From: Candidatus Subteraquimicrobium carltonvillense
GTDB taxonomy: Bacteria; Actinomycetota; Aquicultoria; Subteraquimicrobiales; Subteraquimicrobiaceae
Reading direction: 5' to 3'
DNA: 26,034 nt
Assembly: GCA_002339355.1 (NCBI GenBank)
Contig: DDKQ01000015.1
Location: 1 to 26,034, forward strand
This document shows, in pieces, positions 8,216-15,687 of the stretch. The translations under genes and the position numbers were made by a program. The notes under the pieces were generated by a model that worked only from the letters and a program-made list of their open reading frames with translations, had not been told where the DNA came from and made no database searches. Each line of letters starts with the position of its first letter. Positions within the stretch are counted from its first letter, which is position 1.

Positions 8216-8423
8216 CGCACATTGGTAACGCTTATATTGTTTGGGGCATCCCTCCGAGTGCTAGCTGCTGCCCGTACGGGCCACGGCTCTCTCAGGGCGA
8301 CCCGTACGGGTGCCGCCGCTGTTCCCCGACTTGTCGGGGCTTAACGGTTCTCTTAAGATGCACTCTCCAGGATAACCCCAAATTACTGATGAAATTCTCA
8401 AGAGAGTGTAGCCAATGTCTGCG
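8216..8423. repeat. Structured palindromic repeat element, copy 1 (core 8285-8376), in the aroA leader
   Basis: The 312-base gap between tyrA and aroA holds no credible gene. Its core at 8285-8376 recurs at 25796-25881. Within it are ACCCGTACGGGT (8300-8311), extended by GGC/GCC to a longer stem with one bulged G, and CCCCGAC-TT-GTCGGGG (8324-8339). A further palindrome, GCCCGTACGGGC, lies just outside at 8270-8281. CACTCTC (8361-8367) pairs with GAGAGTG (8402-8408). Possible outer ends are CGCACATTGG (8216-8225) and CCAATGTCTGCG (8412-8423), near-complementary with a 2-base insertion. The core ends 96 bases before the aroA ATG. It could be a MITE/REP-like element or a structured RNA. The outer limits are tentative. 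Confidence 0.75.
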
Positions 8424-8472
8424 ATTAATACATTTTAGGGCTTGAGCTTATAGCTGAACTTAAGAGGTAGCA

Positions 8473-9756
8473 ATGGAGTTAAAAATAGCAAAGGTAAGCA
8501 GTCTTCGAGGGGTAATTAAGGTACCCGGAGACAAATCCATCTCTCATCGAGCTCTTATAATTGGCTCTTTGACCTCGGGAAAGACCTCCATCCTCAATTT
8601 CCTTTCAGCCGCTGATTGTCTCTCCACACTAGCTTGCATCCAAGCTCTCGATGTTAGGGTGGAGATTCTCAAACCAGGCAGTCTAATCATTCATGGAGTG
8701 GGTCTTCACGGTTTAAGAGAGCCTCAGGATGTCCTGAATGTAGGAAACTCCGGCACAACATTGCGTGTTCTCCCGGGTGTTCTAGCTGGTCAAAATTTCT
8801 TTTCGGTGCTTACTGGAGATCAATCGATAAGAAGAAGACCCATGGATAGGGTGATGGATCCTCTGCGCCAAATGGGTGCCCAAATATGGGCGAGAAATGG
8901 TGGTTATGCTCCCATTGCTATTTTAGGTCAGTCCCTTCACGGGATTACTTATACCATGCCCATTCCAAGCGCCCAGGTTAAGACCTGCCTCTTACTCGCT
9001 GGTCTTCTCGCTGAAGGGAAAACCATTATTACAGAGCTTCACCAATCGAGGGATCACACGGAGCGAATGTTAAAATTCCTGGGAGCCGATATTGATGTTC
9101 ATGGTACAACTTACTCAATTATAGGTCAGAGCTCTCTTGAGTCCGGTGAGATCGATATCCCTGGGGATGTATCATCCGCCGCTTTCTTGACCGTGGGTGC
9201 CCTAATCACTCCTCAATCTGAGTTGATAATCCAGGGTGTGGGAGTTAATCCCACTCGAACTGGAGCGTTAGAGATGTTAAAAAAGATGGGGGCGCACATT
9301 GAGCTAAAGGAATTTTGCGTGAAGAGTAATGAACCTCGTGCTGATATCCTGGTTAGATCCAGTAAACTCTCGGGGGTAACCATAGGTGGAGAGATAATTC
9401 CCAGACTTATAGATGAACTCCCGGTTCTAGCAGTGGCTGCAACACAAGCTGAGGGTATAACCGTGGTTAAAGGTGCGAAGGAGTTGCGAGTAAAGGAGAC
9501 CGATAGGATCTCAGCCACTTGCACAAACTTAAGGAAGCTGGGAGCGGATATTGAAGAGCTTGATGACGGATTCATCATCAAGGGACCCACGAAGCTTAAA
9601 GGGACTCTATGCGGGAGTTATGGTGATCATAGGATGGCTATGGCTTTGAGTATAGCTGGTTTGGTCGCTGAAGGCACCACCATCATTGAAGGTTCAGAGT
9701 GCATCGATATCTCCTTCCCTGGCTTTGAAAAAGCCCTGAGGGATTTAATTTGCTAA
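8473..9756 (+). CDS. aroA: 3-phosphoshikimate 1-carboxyvinyltransferase (EPSP synthase)
   Basis: Transfers enolpyruvate from phosphoenolpyruvate to shikimate 3-phosphate, the sixth shikimate-pathway step. The 427-residue length is standard. Seen: VPGDKSISHRALI at residues 18-30, NVGNSGTTLRVLPG near 91-104, RRRPMDR near 119, the SAQVKTCLLLAGL stretch, DVSSAAFLTVGAL, the catalytic aspartate region PRLIDELPVLAVAA, KETDRI and GDHRMAMAL near the C terminus. GAGG lies about 7 bases before the ATG. Upstream is the structured repeat element; downstream is cmk, a common pairing in bacteria. Confidence 0.95.
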   Translation: MELKIAKVSSLRGVIKVPGDKSISHRALIIGSLTSGKTSILNFLSAADCLSTLACIQALDVRVEILKPGSLIIHGVGLHGLREPQDVLNVGNSGTTLRVLPGVLAGQNFFSVLTGDQSIRRRPMDRVMDPLRQMGAQIWARNGGYAPIAILGQSLHGITYTMPIPSAQVKTCLLLAGLLAEGKTIITELHQSRDHTERMLKFLGADIDVHGTTYSIIGQSSLESGEIDIPGDVSSAAFLTVGALITPQSELIIQGVGVNPTRTGALEMLKKMGAHIELKEFCVKSNEPRADILVRSSKLSGVTIGGEIIPRLIDELPVLAVAATQAEGITVVKGAKELRVKETDRISATCTNLRKLGADIEELDDGFIIKGPTKLKGTLCGSYGDHRMAMALSIAGLVAEGTTIIEGSECIDISFPGFEKALRDLIC

Positions 9757-9831
9757 CCCTTGACCACAAAGCCGATTAATCTCAATGCAATCTCTCTCAT
9801 CACCGATACCCAGATGCGCCATGGTTTTCCG

Positions 9832-9860
9832 ATGACACGTCCCATGAGCGGCTATATAAT
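9832..9860 (+). promoter_or_regulatory. Candidate promoter ahead of cmk
   Basis: ATGACA (9832-9837) and TATAAT (9855-9860) are spaced by 17 bases, a close match to the sigma70-type consensus. The -10 ends 17 bases before the cmk ATG, so the leader would be only about 10 bases and start at or just before the GAGGGAG ribosome site. The rest of the 121-base gap after aroA shows no other signal. Confidence 0.5.
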
Positions 9861-9877
9861 TGAGGCGAGGGAGTGAG

Positions 9878-10543
9878 ATGATCATAGCCATTGATGGTCC
9901 GGCTGCATCTGGAAAGAGCTCTGTGGCCAAGCGAATTGCTCAAAAACTTGGGCTCAGGTATATAGATACCGGAGCCATGTATCGTGCTCTAACCTGGAAG
10001 GCTCTCCAGGAAAGGATTGATATTTTTGATGAGGAAGCCTTAGTGGCTTTGGCAAAGCAAGTGAAGATTCGCTTCGTCAGACCAAAGGAGGGGATCGAGG
10101 AAAGAATATTCGTCGATGATATCGATGTGACTGAAGGCATTCGCTCTCCGAAGGTAGGCGGTGCGGTATCCATTGTCTCCAGAGTGCCCGAGGTAAGACG
10201 GGTTATGGTTGAGGAGCAGCGCGCGTTAGCCATAAAGGACGCTGTGGTGGAGGGGCGCGATATAGGAACGGTTGTTTTTCCCGATGCAGAAGTAAAGATA
10301 TTTTTAACCGCTTTTCCCAGTGAGAGGGCGAGGAGAAGAAAAAGGGAGCTAGAGGAGAAGGGGCATAAGGTGGATATAACTTTAGTGGAACGGGAGATCA
10401 TTACCAGGGACAAAATTGATAGCACTAGGTCGGCGAGCCCACTGTCGAAAGCCCCCGATGCTCTCTTGATTGATACCACGGAAAAAAGTATCGATCAGGT
10501 GGTCGATGAAATCCTTGGGTATATCGAAGGAGAGAAGAAGTGA
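9878..10543 (+). CDS. cmk: Cytidylate kinase (CMP/dCMP kinase)
   Basis: Phosphorylates CMP and dCMP with ATP; cytosolic nucleotide metabolism. Seen: the Walker A loop IDGPAASGKSSVAKRIA at residues 5-21, YIDTGAMYRALTW, VEGRDIGTVVFPDAEVKIFL and the lid-type RAxRR-like sequence with DKIDSTRSASPL, all Cmk hallmarks. The frame extends to TTG 9860, but GAGGGAG (9867-9873) sits a few bases before ATG 9878, giving the usual MIIAIDGPAA start and 221 residues. It begins a run of housekeeping genes (cmk-plsC-ispH-der-plsY-gpsA). Confidence 0.95.
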   Translation: MIIAIDGPAASGKSSVAKRIAQKLGLRYIDTGAMYRALTWKALQERIDIFDEEALVALAKQVKIRFVRPKEGIEERIFVDDIDVTEGIRSPKVGGAVSIVSRVPEVRRVMVEEQRALAIKDAVVEGRDIGTVVFPDAEVKIFLTAFPSERARRRKRELEEKGHKVDITLVEREIITRDKIDSTRSASPLSKAPDALLIDTTEKSIDQVVDEILGYIEGEKK

Positions 10544-10602
10544 AGAAGTGAGGGAGTGATATGGGCTCCTGAGCTGAATCACTTTTAAGGGAGAAGATTG
10601 CA

Positions 10603-11214
10603 TTGCTTTATAGCCTCGCTTACGTGGTATTTATAATTTTATTCAAGTTTTTATATCGATTCTCCGTGTCCGGGAAAGAAAATCTTCCAAAATCGGAACC
10701 ATTCATCATCGCTGCCAATCACATGAGTTATGTTGATCCCATCGTCCTTGGTTTAGCCGCTTATCCCAGAAGGATTTATTTTATGGCTAAGGAGGAGTTA
10801 TTCAAGATACCCATTCTGAATTGGCTTATAAGGGCGCTAAATGCTTTTCCCGTGCGTAGGGGTAAATCCGATAAAAAGGCATTTCAAATGGCTCTTGAGC
10901 TCCTTCTGGGGGGGAAAGTTGTAGGACTCTTCCCTGAGGGAACGCGCCATCGCGGGAAGTTGGGTCCCGCTCGTAGTGGAGTAGCGATCCTTGCGCTTAA
11001 GACCGGAGTCCCGGTGATCCCCATCGCCATCATTGGAACCGATAAGATTCTTCCTGACGGAAAGCATATTCCAAGATTCCCTCGAATCAGAGCGGTGATA
11101 GGGAAACCCATATATGTAGATAGGGGGGAATTCAAGGTTAAGGAGAGCATTTTGAATATGACCAATTACATAATGAGCCACATCGCTGATTTGATAAAAG
11201 GGAGTTTAGGGTGA
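10603..11214 (+). CDS. plsC: 1-acyl-sn-glycerol-3-phosphate acyltransferase
   Basis: Acylates lysophosphatidate to phosphatidate at the membrane. The 203 residues include an N-terminal hydrophobic segment (about 3-17), the catalytic HX4D motif in AANHMSYVDPIVLG near residue 40, the acceptor-binding FPEGTRHRGKLGPARSG near 115 and a VPVIPIAI strand. The TTG start at 10603 is preceded by AAGGGAGAAG at a good distance. The 59-base gap after cmk contains GAAGTGAAGAAGTGAGGGAGTGA-like low-complexity sequence only. It overlaps ispH by 4 bases (GTGA). PlsY and GpsA downstream complete phosphatidate synthesis. Confidence 0.92.
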   Translation: MLYSLAYVVFIILFKFLYRFSVSGKENLPKSEPFIIAANHMSYVDPIVLGLAAYPRRIYFMAKEELFKIPILNWLIRALNAFPVRRGKSDKKAFQMALELLLGGKVVGLFPEGTRHRGKLGPARSGVAILALKTGVPVIPIAIIGTDKILPDGKHIPRFPRIRAVIGKPIYVDRGEFKVKESILNMTNYIMSHIADLIKGSLG

Positions 11215-12050
11215 GAATTGAATTGGCAGAACACGCAGGTTATTGCTATGGAGTGGAGCGCGCTCTTAAGCTTGCAAGGCAAGCTGCTCGTGCTTACCCC
11301 AAGCCCATTTATACTCTGGGTCCAATCATCCATAATCCCCAGGTGGTTAAATCCTTGGAAGAGCAGGGGATATATCCCGCATCCAATTTGAATGAGATTA
11401 GAAAGGGAACAATGATCATTCGGTCTCATGGAGTTGACCCTCAAATTATTACGGGGGCGGAGAAAAAGGGCATCCATATTGTCGATGCCACATGTCCTTT
11501 CGTTAAAAAAGCCCAACAGCGAGCTTCAAAGTTGGTCAGGGAAGGATATGAATTGGTGATAGTGGGTGAGCGTGATCATCCGGAAGTCATTGGAATTTTG
11601 GCTCATGCCGGTGGCAAGGCTTTAGTTGCGGAAAAACTAAGCGATCTCGAATCTCTTAAGGGCAAAAAGAAGATTGGGGTGGTGGTCCAAACCACCCAAC
11701 CCGAGGAGAATTTAAAACTGGTCGTCGGTGAATTGCTCACAAGGGCGACCGAGATTAAAGTGTTCAATACCATTTGCGATGCTACGATCAAGAGACAAGC
11801 CGTTGCCAGGGAACTGGCAAAGCGTGTGGATATCATGCTCATTGTAGGTGGTAAAAACAGCGCCAATACTTCACGATTGGCACAGATCTGTCGGCAGACA
11901 AATCCTCAAACCCATCATATCGAAACCGCTAAAGAGCTCAATCCCGCCTGGTTTGAAACAAATTCTCATGTTGGGGTCACCGCTGGAGCGTCCACTCCGG
12001 ACTGGATATTAAGGGAAGTAGTCGACAGGCTCTCACAAATTTCTCAATGA
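11211..12050 (+). CDS. ispH: 4-hydroxy-3-methylbut-2-enyl diphosphate reductase IspH
   Basis: An iron-sulfur enzyme of the MEP pathway that makes IPP and DMAPP. Seen: the three conserved cysteines in GYCYGVERAL (about residue 13), DATCPFVKKAQ (about 97) and NTICDATIKRQ (about 189), plus SHGVDPQI, GERDHPEVIGI, VQTTQPEE, VGGKNSANTSRL and TAGASTPDWI. The 279-residue length is the usual single-domain form, without the ribosomal protein S1 fusion seen in some Clostridia. The GTG start overlaps the plsC stop as GTGA, so translation is probably coupled. Confidence 0.96.
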   Translation: MRIELAEHAGYCYGVERALKLARQAARAYPKPIYTLGPIIHNPQVVKSLEEQGIYPASNLNEIRKGTMIIRSHGVDPQIITGAEKKGIHIVDATCPFVKKAQQRASKLVREGYELVIVGERDHPEVIGILAHAGGKALVAEKLSDLESLKGKKKIGVVVQTTQPEENLKLVVGELLTRATEIKVFNTICDATIKRQAVARELAKRVDIMLIVGGKNSANTSRLAQICRQTNPQTHHIETAKELNPAWFETNSHVGVTAGASTPDWILREVVDRLSQISQ

Positions 12051-12117
12051 TATCTCGCCAGTCGTGGTTCATGGTTCGTTAGAAAATTAATTGAATTGAG
12101 CGAGGAAGGTAAAGAAT

Positions 12118-13413
12118 ATGTTACCTTTGGTGGCAATCGTGGGAAGAGCGAATGTGGGAAAATCCATGCTGGTAAACAGGATTGCAGCCAGCTCCGAGGC
12201 GATCGTAGATAAGGTGCCCGGTGTAACTAGGGATAGAAATTATATTCAAGCCGACTGGCGGGGAAGATCCTTTACTCTTATCGATACGGGGGGACTTGAT
12301 TTTACGAAGTCTCTTCCCATGTCGGAAGCGGTGGTTAAGCAAGCCCTTCTCGCTGTGGAGGAAGCCGATGCCATTATCTTTGTGGTCGATGGACTCAGTG
12401 GGTTACTCCCCGATGATAATGAGATTGCCAATATTTTAAGGACCTCAAATAAGCCCGTATTATTGGCGGTGAACAAGGTAGATGATCTCACCCGAGATGA
12501 GGCCAAATACCAATTCTATGAGTTGGGGTTGGGGGAACCTTTGGCCATCTCGGCCATGCATGGTTTGGGGATCGGAGATTTACTCGATGAGCTCGTTCAA
12601 TTCCTTCCCAAAGCCATCGAGGAGAGAAGGGAGGAATTAAGCGTTGCCATTGTGGGGAGACCAAATGTTGGGAAATCGTCGATCCTCAATAGGTTGTTGG
12701 GGCAGGAGAGAGCCATTGTTAGTGAGATACCGGGAACCACCAGAGATGCTATAGATACCCTTCTCGTTCGTGATGGCCAACGATATCGATTCATCGACAC
12801 GGCCGGTTTGAGACGAAAGGGAAGAATCAAAGAGGATATAGAGTATTATGGTTTTGTTCGTGCCTTGAGGACTTTAGATGTGGCGGATGTAGCCCTGATC
12901 ATTCTCGATGCTTTGGAGGGAGCAACTGAGCAGGATCAAAAGGTGGGAGAGCTCGCTGAGAGTCGTGGGTGTGCGAGCATCATTCTCCTCAATAAGTGGG
13001 ATTTGGTGAAAAAGAAAAGCACCGAGGATCTAATTCTTAATGTAAAGTATAGGTTTAGATTTTTATACTATGCCCCATTACTTTGCGTTTCTGCCCTTAC
13101 AGGGGAGGGAATCGGTAATATATTTCCAAATTTAGATATAATAGCCAATGAATACAAGAAGAGGATCTCCACCCCAAAATTAAATGATTTCATACAGCGA
13201 TTGCTCGCAGAGGGCTACATCCTCACGAAGAGGGGTAGGAAGCTTAAGATATCATATGTAACTCAAGTGGGAACGAAACCACCGGTTTTTGTCTTTTTCA
13301 TGAATCATCCAGAAATCGTCGATCCATCCTATCAGAGATACTTGGGGAACAAGATAAGGGAAACATTTGGATTTAAGGGCTGTCCACTTCGTCTTAAATT
13401 CAGAAAGAAGTGA
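12118..13413 (+). CDS. der: Ribosome biogenesis GTPase Der (EngA), tandem G domains
   Basis: A GTPase for large-subunit maturation. The first G domain has GRANVGKS (residues 8-15), GVTRDRNY, DTGG and NKVD. The second, from about residue 172, has GRPNVGKSSILNRLL, PGTTRDAID, DTAGLRRK and NKWD. A C-terminal KH-like domain from about residue 345 ends in the basic PLRLKFRKK. The first P-loop reads GRANVGKSML where most relatives read GRPNVGKSTL; the essential GKS remains. 431 residues is normal. GAGGAAGG precedes the ATG. The 67-base gap before it holds no clear signal. Confidence 0.96.
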   Translation: MLPLVAIVGRANVGKSMLVNRIAASSEAIVDKVPGVTRDRNYIQADWRGRSFTLIDTGGLDFTKSLPMSEAVVKQALLAVEEADAIIFVVDGLSGLLPDDNEIANILRTSNKPVLLAVNKVDDLTRDEAKYQFYELGLGEPLAISAMHGLGIGDLLDELVQFLPKAIEERREELSVAIVGRPNVGKSSILNRLLGQERAIVSEIPGTTRDAIDTLLVRDGQRYRFIDTAGLRRKGRIKEDIEYYGFVRALRTLDVADVALIILDALEGATEQDQKVGELAESRGCASIILLNKWDLVKKKSTEDLILNVKYRFRFLYYAPLLCVSALTGEGIGNIFPNLDIIANEYKKRISTPKLNDFIQRLLAEGYILTKRGRKLKISYVTQVGTKPPVFVFFMNHPEIVDPSYQRYLGNKIRETFGFKGCPLRLKFRKK

Positions 13414-13419
13414 GCCAGA

Positions 13420-14088
13420 TTGTTGGAGATATTTAAGAGCATCTTCGCAATAATCGCCGGTTACCTTTTGGGATCCATTCCCTTTGGATTGATCATGGGA
13501 AAGATGGGTTACGGGATTGATATTCGAGAGTTCGGGAGCGGTAATGTTGGAGCCACAAATGTCTTTAGGGTTTTGGGTACCCTGCCTGGTGTGCTCGTCC
13601 TCGTTGGGGATTTTCTAAAGGGTGCCCTTTCCCTGCTTCTGACCAGTTATCTCTTTCCCAATGCACCCACCCTTCTAGGAAGCCATGAGCAAGTTGTGTT
13701 GACCGATGCAATCGTCGTAGTTCTTGCGGGTATGGCCGCCATCTTAGGTCATAGTTGGTCGATTTATCTGAAGTTCTCGGGCGGGAAGGGAGTGGCTACC
13801 GGGGCCGGGGTTCTCACCGTTTTGGCCCCAAATGTCACGGGTATTCTCTTTCTCATCTGGCTTTTGATCGTGATGGCCACCAGATATGTCTCCCTGGCCT
13901 CGATAACTATTGCTTTTATCCTTCCTCTTTTGATGCTCTATTTTCAAGCCGGAAATTATCCCTATATTTTATTCAGTATCCTCGCCACCATCGTAATCGT
14001 CTATAAGCATAAAGCGAATATAAAAAGACTTTTGGCTGGGGAGGAATTGAAGTTTGGGTTTCGTTCCCAGGAGAGGAAAGGAAAGTAA
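13420..14088 (+). CDS. plsY: Glycerol-3-phosphate acyltransferase PlsY
   Basis: A membrane acyltransferase that uses acyl-phosphate to make lysophosphatidate, the step before PlsC. Seen: GYLLGSIPFGLIMGK with FGSGNVGATNVFRVLG (residues 14-50), then GHSWSIYLKFSGGKGVATGAGV and a C-terminal YKHKANIKRLLAGEE, the conserved cytosolic motifs. About five hydrophobic segments are visible. The 222 residues include a slightly longer loop around 80-95. The TTG start at 13420 lies 6 bases after der with only a weak ribosome site, suggesting coupling. The stop shares one base with the gpsA start (TAATG). Confidence 0.93.
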   Translation: MLEIFKSIFAIIAGYLLGSIPFGLIMGKMGYGIDIREFGSGNVGATNVFRVLGTLPGVLVLVGDFLKGALSLLLTSYLFPNAPTLLGSHEQVVLTDAIVVVLAGMAAILGHSWSIYLKFSGGKGVATGAGVLTVLAPNVTGILFLIWLLIVMATRYVSLASITIAFILPLLMLYFQAGNYPYILFSILATIVIVYKHKANIKRLLAGEELKFGFRSQERKGK

Positions 14089-15104
14089 TGGAGAGAATTG
14101 CTGTTATTGGTGCAGGTAGTTGGGGCACGGCGATTTCCACCCTTCTTGCAAAAAAGGGATTTTCAGTTACCTTATGGGCTAGAGACAGCGATTTAGCAGA
14201 AGCTATGCAAAATTTGCGACGCAATCCTCGATATTTACCCGAACTCCTCCTTCCCAAAAATTTGTATATTACAGGTGATCTCTCCAAAGCTCTTTCAAAA
14301 GCGGAGACGGCAACCCTGGCTGTGCCCTCTCACGCTATGCGTTCGATCATTCGAATGCTTAAAGATGAGTTAAAATCCAATATACTCATCGTGAGCTTAA
14401 CAAAGGGAATAGAGGTTGATACCCTCATGCGAATGTCAGAGATCATTCAAGGCGAACTCTCATCCACTTTCCAGGTGAACATCGGGGTACTTTCGGGTCC
14501 TAACCATGCTGAGGAGGTTGCTCAGGAAATTCCCACCGCTACCGTAGTCTCAGCTTCCGATAAAGGTTTAGCGTTGAAACTCCAAGAGGTGTTCATGACC
14601 CCTTATTTCAGAGTCTACACCAATCCGGATGTGGTTGGGGTTGAACTCGGTGGAGCCACCAAAAATGTAATTGCCATTGCGGCGGGAATATCCGATGGAC
14701 TGGGTTATGGTGACAATACCAAGGCTTCCCTGATGACCAGGGGACTAGCGGAGATGACTCGCTTGGGTGTGACTTTAGGTGCTCGACCTTTGACCTTCGC
14801 TGGACTTTCAGGAGTTGGCGATCTTATTGCCACTTGTACCAGCCGTCATAGTAGAAATCGAGCTGTAGGTGAAAAGCTTGGCAGGGGAATGAGCTTATCC
14901 CAAATACTGCGAGAGACGACAATGGTTGCAGAGGGCATCCGCACAGCGAAAGCGGTTTATCAGCTCGCTCAAAAATATGGGGTTGATATGCCTATAACCA
15001 AGAGCGTAGTAGAAGTGATTTACTTTGGTAAAGATCCTCACGATTGTGTGGTAGAACTCATGTCAAGGGGACCAACCGAGGAGATAAAAGAGAGGGGAAT
15101 TTAA
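14088..15104 (+). CDS. gpsA: Glycerol-3-phosphate dehydrogenase [NAD(P)+]
   Basis: Makes sn-glycerol 3-phosphate, substrate of PlsY. Seen: the Rossmann motif IAVIGAGSWGTAISTLLAKKG at the N terminus, VPSHAMRS, LTKGIE, LSGPNHAEEV, the catalytic lysine in GGATKNVIAIAAG, NTKASLMTRGLAEM and GVGDLIATCTSRHSRN, all in normal order. 338 residues is typical. GAGAGGAAAGG just before the ATG is a strong ribosome site inside plsY. It ends directly before a 29-codon membrane ORF. Confidence 0.95.
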   Translation: MERIAVIGAGSWGTAISTLLAKKGFSVTLWARDSDLAEAMQNLRRNPRYLPELLLPKNLYITGDLSKALSKAETATLAVPSHAMRSIIRMLKDELKSNILIVSLTKGIEVDTLMRMSEIIQGELSSTFQVNIGVLSGPNHAEEVAQEIPTATVVSASDKGLALKLQEVFMTPYFRVYTNPDVVGVELGGATKNVIAIAAGISDGLGYGDNTKASLMTRGLAEMTRLGVTLGARPLTFAGLSGVGDLIATCTSRHSRNRAVGEKLGRGMSLSQILRETTMVAEGIRTAKAVYQLAQKYGVDMPITKSVVEVIYFGKDPHDCVVELMSRGPTEEIKERGI

Positions 15105-15194
15105 ATGGTGGAATTTTTTTGGGTAGTGGTTGTCCTGATAATTACATTCTTATTATTCGCCTTACTGGCAAAGATGTGGTCCGCTCATCATTAA
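15105..15194 (+). CDS. Predicted 29-residue single-span membrane microprotein
   Basis: An ATG follows the gpsA stop with no gap, and AGGGG lies about 8 bases upstream. The 29-residue product starts MVEFFW, has an unbroken hydrophobic run of roughly 18 residues (about 4-22: VVVVLIITFLLFALLA) and ends KMWSAHH. This is the pattern of a single membrane span with a short, basic or histidine-rich tail. I do not recognise a family. The tight coupling to gpsA and the good ribosome site argue for translation; the short length means chance cannot be excluded. Confidence 0.5.
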   Translation: MVEFFWVVVVLIITFLLFALLAKMWSAHH

Positions 15195-15234
15195 AATTCA
15201 GGATTTCTAAATCTCAAAGCATATGAAGGTTACC

Positions 15235-15263
15235 TTGAATAAAGATTTTACCTTAGATATAAT
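15235..15263 (+). promoter_or_regulatory. Promoter of the tRNA-Pro gene
   Basis: TTGAAT (15235-15240), 17-base spacer, TATAAT (15258-15263), about 26 bases before the mature tRNA 5' end. This is a near-consensus housekeeping promoter in the expected place for a stable RNA gene. Confidence 0.75.
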
Positions 15264-15289
15264 GAGGTCGATAAATGACCAAATAGAAA

Positions 15290-15367
15290 CGGGGCGTGGC
15301 GCAGCCTGGTTAGCGCACCAGACTGGGGGTCTGGGGGTCGGCGGTTCAAATCCGCTCGCCCCGACCA
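15290..15367 (+). tRNA. tRNA-Pro (anticodon GGG)
   Basis: A full cloverleaf can be drawn. The acceptor stem is CGGGGCG (15290-15296) with CGCCCCG (15357-15363). The D stem is GCGC/GCGC, and the anticodon stem is CCAGA/TCTGG. The loop CTGGGGG places anticodon GGG at 15325-15327. The T arm has GGTTCAAAT, with discriminator A and encoded CCA (15365-15367). A promoter lies upstream and a strong terminator just downstream, so it is a single-gene transcript. Confidence 0.96.
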
Positions 15368-15380
15368 GGTCAGAATATTA

Positions 15381-15408
15381 GAAGGGCCAGAAATGGCCCT
15401 TCTTTTTT
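15381..15408 (+). terminator. Rho-independent terminator of tRNA-Pro
   Basis: GAAGGGCCA (15381-15389), loop GAAA, TGGCCCTTC (15394-15402), then a run of six T. A 9-bp perfect stem with a tetraloop and T tract is a textbook intrinsic terminator. It is the only clear one in the window. Confidence 0.93.
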
Positions 15409-15476
15409 GTCTGTAACATATCTTCGAAAAGACGTCCAAGGTCCACCAAAAACTTCAGGTTAAAGGGTAGATATTG

Positions 15477-15638
15477 TCAAATATCTCTGTGAATGATGTC
15501 CATGACCCCAATTCTTTCATCTCCCATCGTATATTTTGCCCCGAAGGCGGGTTCTTTACAAAAGATATTTGAAAGAATTAAGACTTCTTTTAAGCTAGTC
15601 TGTGAGTCAAGGAATATTTTTCTAACAAAAGCATCCAA
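15477..15638 (-). CDS. Possible 53-residue antisense-strand small ORF or gene remnant
   Basis: The 273-base gap between the tRNA terminator and the aminotransferase has an open frame on the minus strand: TTG at 15638 to TGA at 15477. The product reads like a normal soluble protein (begins DAFVRKIFLDSQTS after the start, ends DERIGVMDIIHRDI), with good charge balance and no low-complexity sequence. There is no ATG at the start and no ribosome site upstream, so it may be the 3' remnant of a decayed gene or chance. I do not recognise a family. Confidence 0.25.
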   Translation of the reverse strand: MDAFVRKIFLDSQTSLKEVLILSNIFCKEPAFGAKYTMGDERIGVMDIIHRDI

Positions 15639-15666
15639 AATAGGCTAAAATAGGTTAAAATAGGCA
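15637..15666. repeat. Three 10-bp tandem repeats upstream of the class III aminotransferase
   Basis: AAAATAGGCT, AAAATAGGTT and AAAATAGGCA follow one another at 15637-15646, 15647-15656 and 15657-15666, ending 21 bases before the chosen start. The 10-bp period is about one DNA turn, so all units face the same side of the helix, as in operator or iteron-like arrays. TAAAAT inside the repeats also resembles a -10 box. A role in regulating the downstream genes is inference. Confidence 0.6.
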
Positions 15667-15687
15667 GAAGTTTGAAAGGAAATGACC

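Noticed and set aside
8209..8445. 78-codon plus-strand ORF between tyrA and aroA
   Set aside because: It runs through the palindromic repeat element, has an unusual Cys/Arg-rich composition and no ribosome site. It is most likely non-coding.
9745..9930. Minus-strand ORF of 61 codons covering the aroA-cmk gap
   Set aside because: Part of it looks protein-like, but it spans the cmk start and candidate promoter and has no ribosome site or recognised family. Not enough to call.
9940..10479. 179-codon minus-strand ORF
   Set aside because: Serine-rich shadow of cmk, which has all its family motifs on the plus strand.
15637..15666. CRISPR-like array
   Set aside because: The units are 10 bases in direct contact with no spacers; no cas genes are present in the window.
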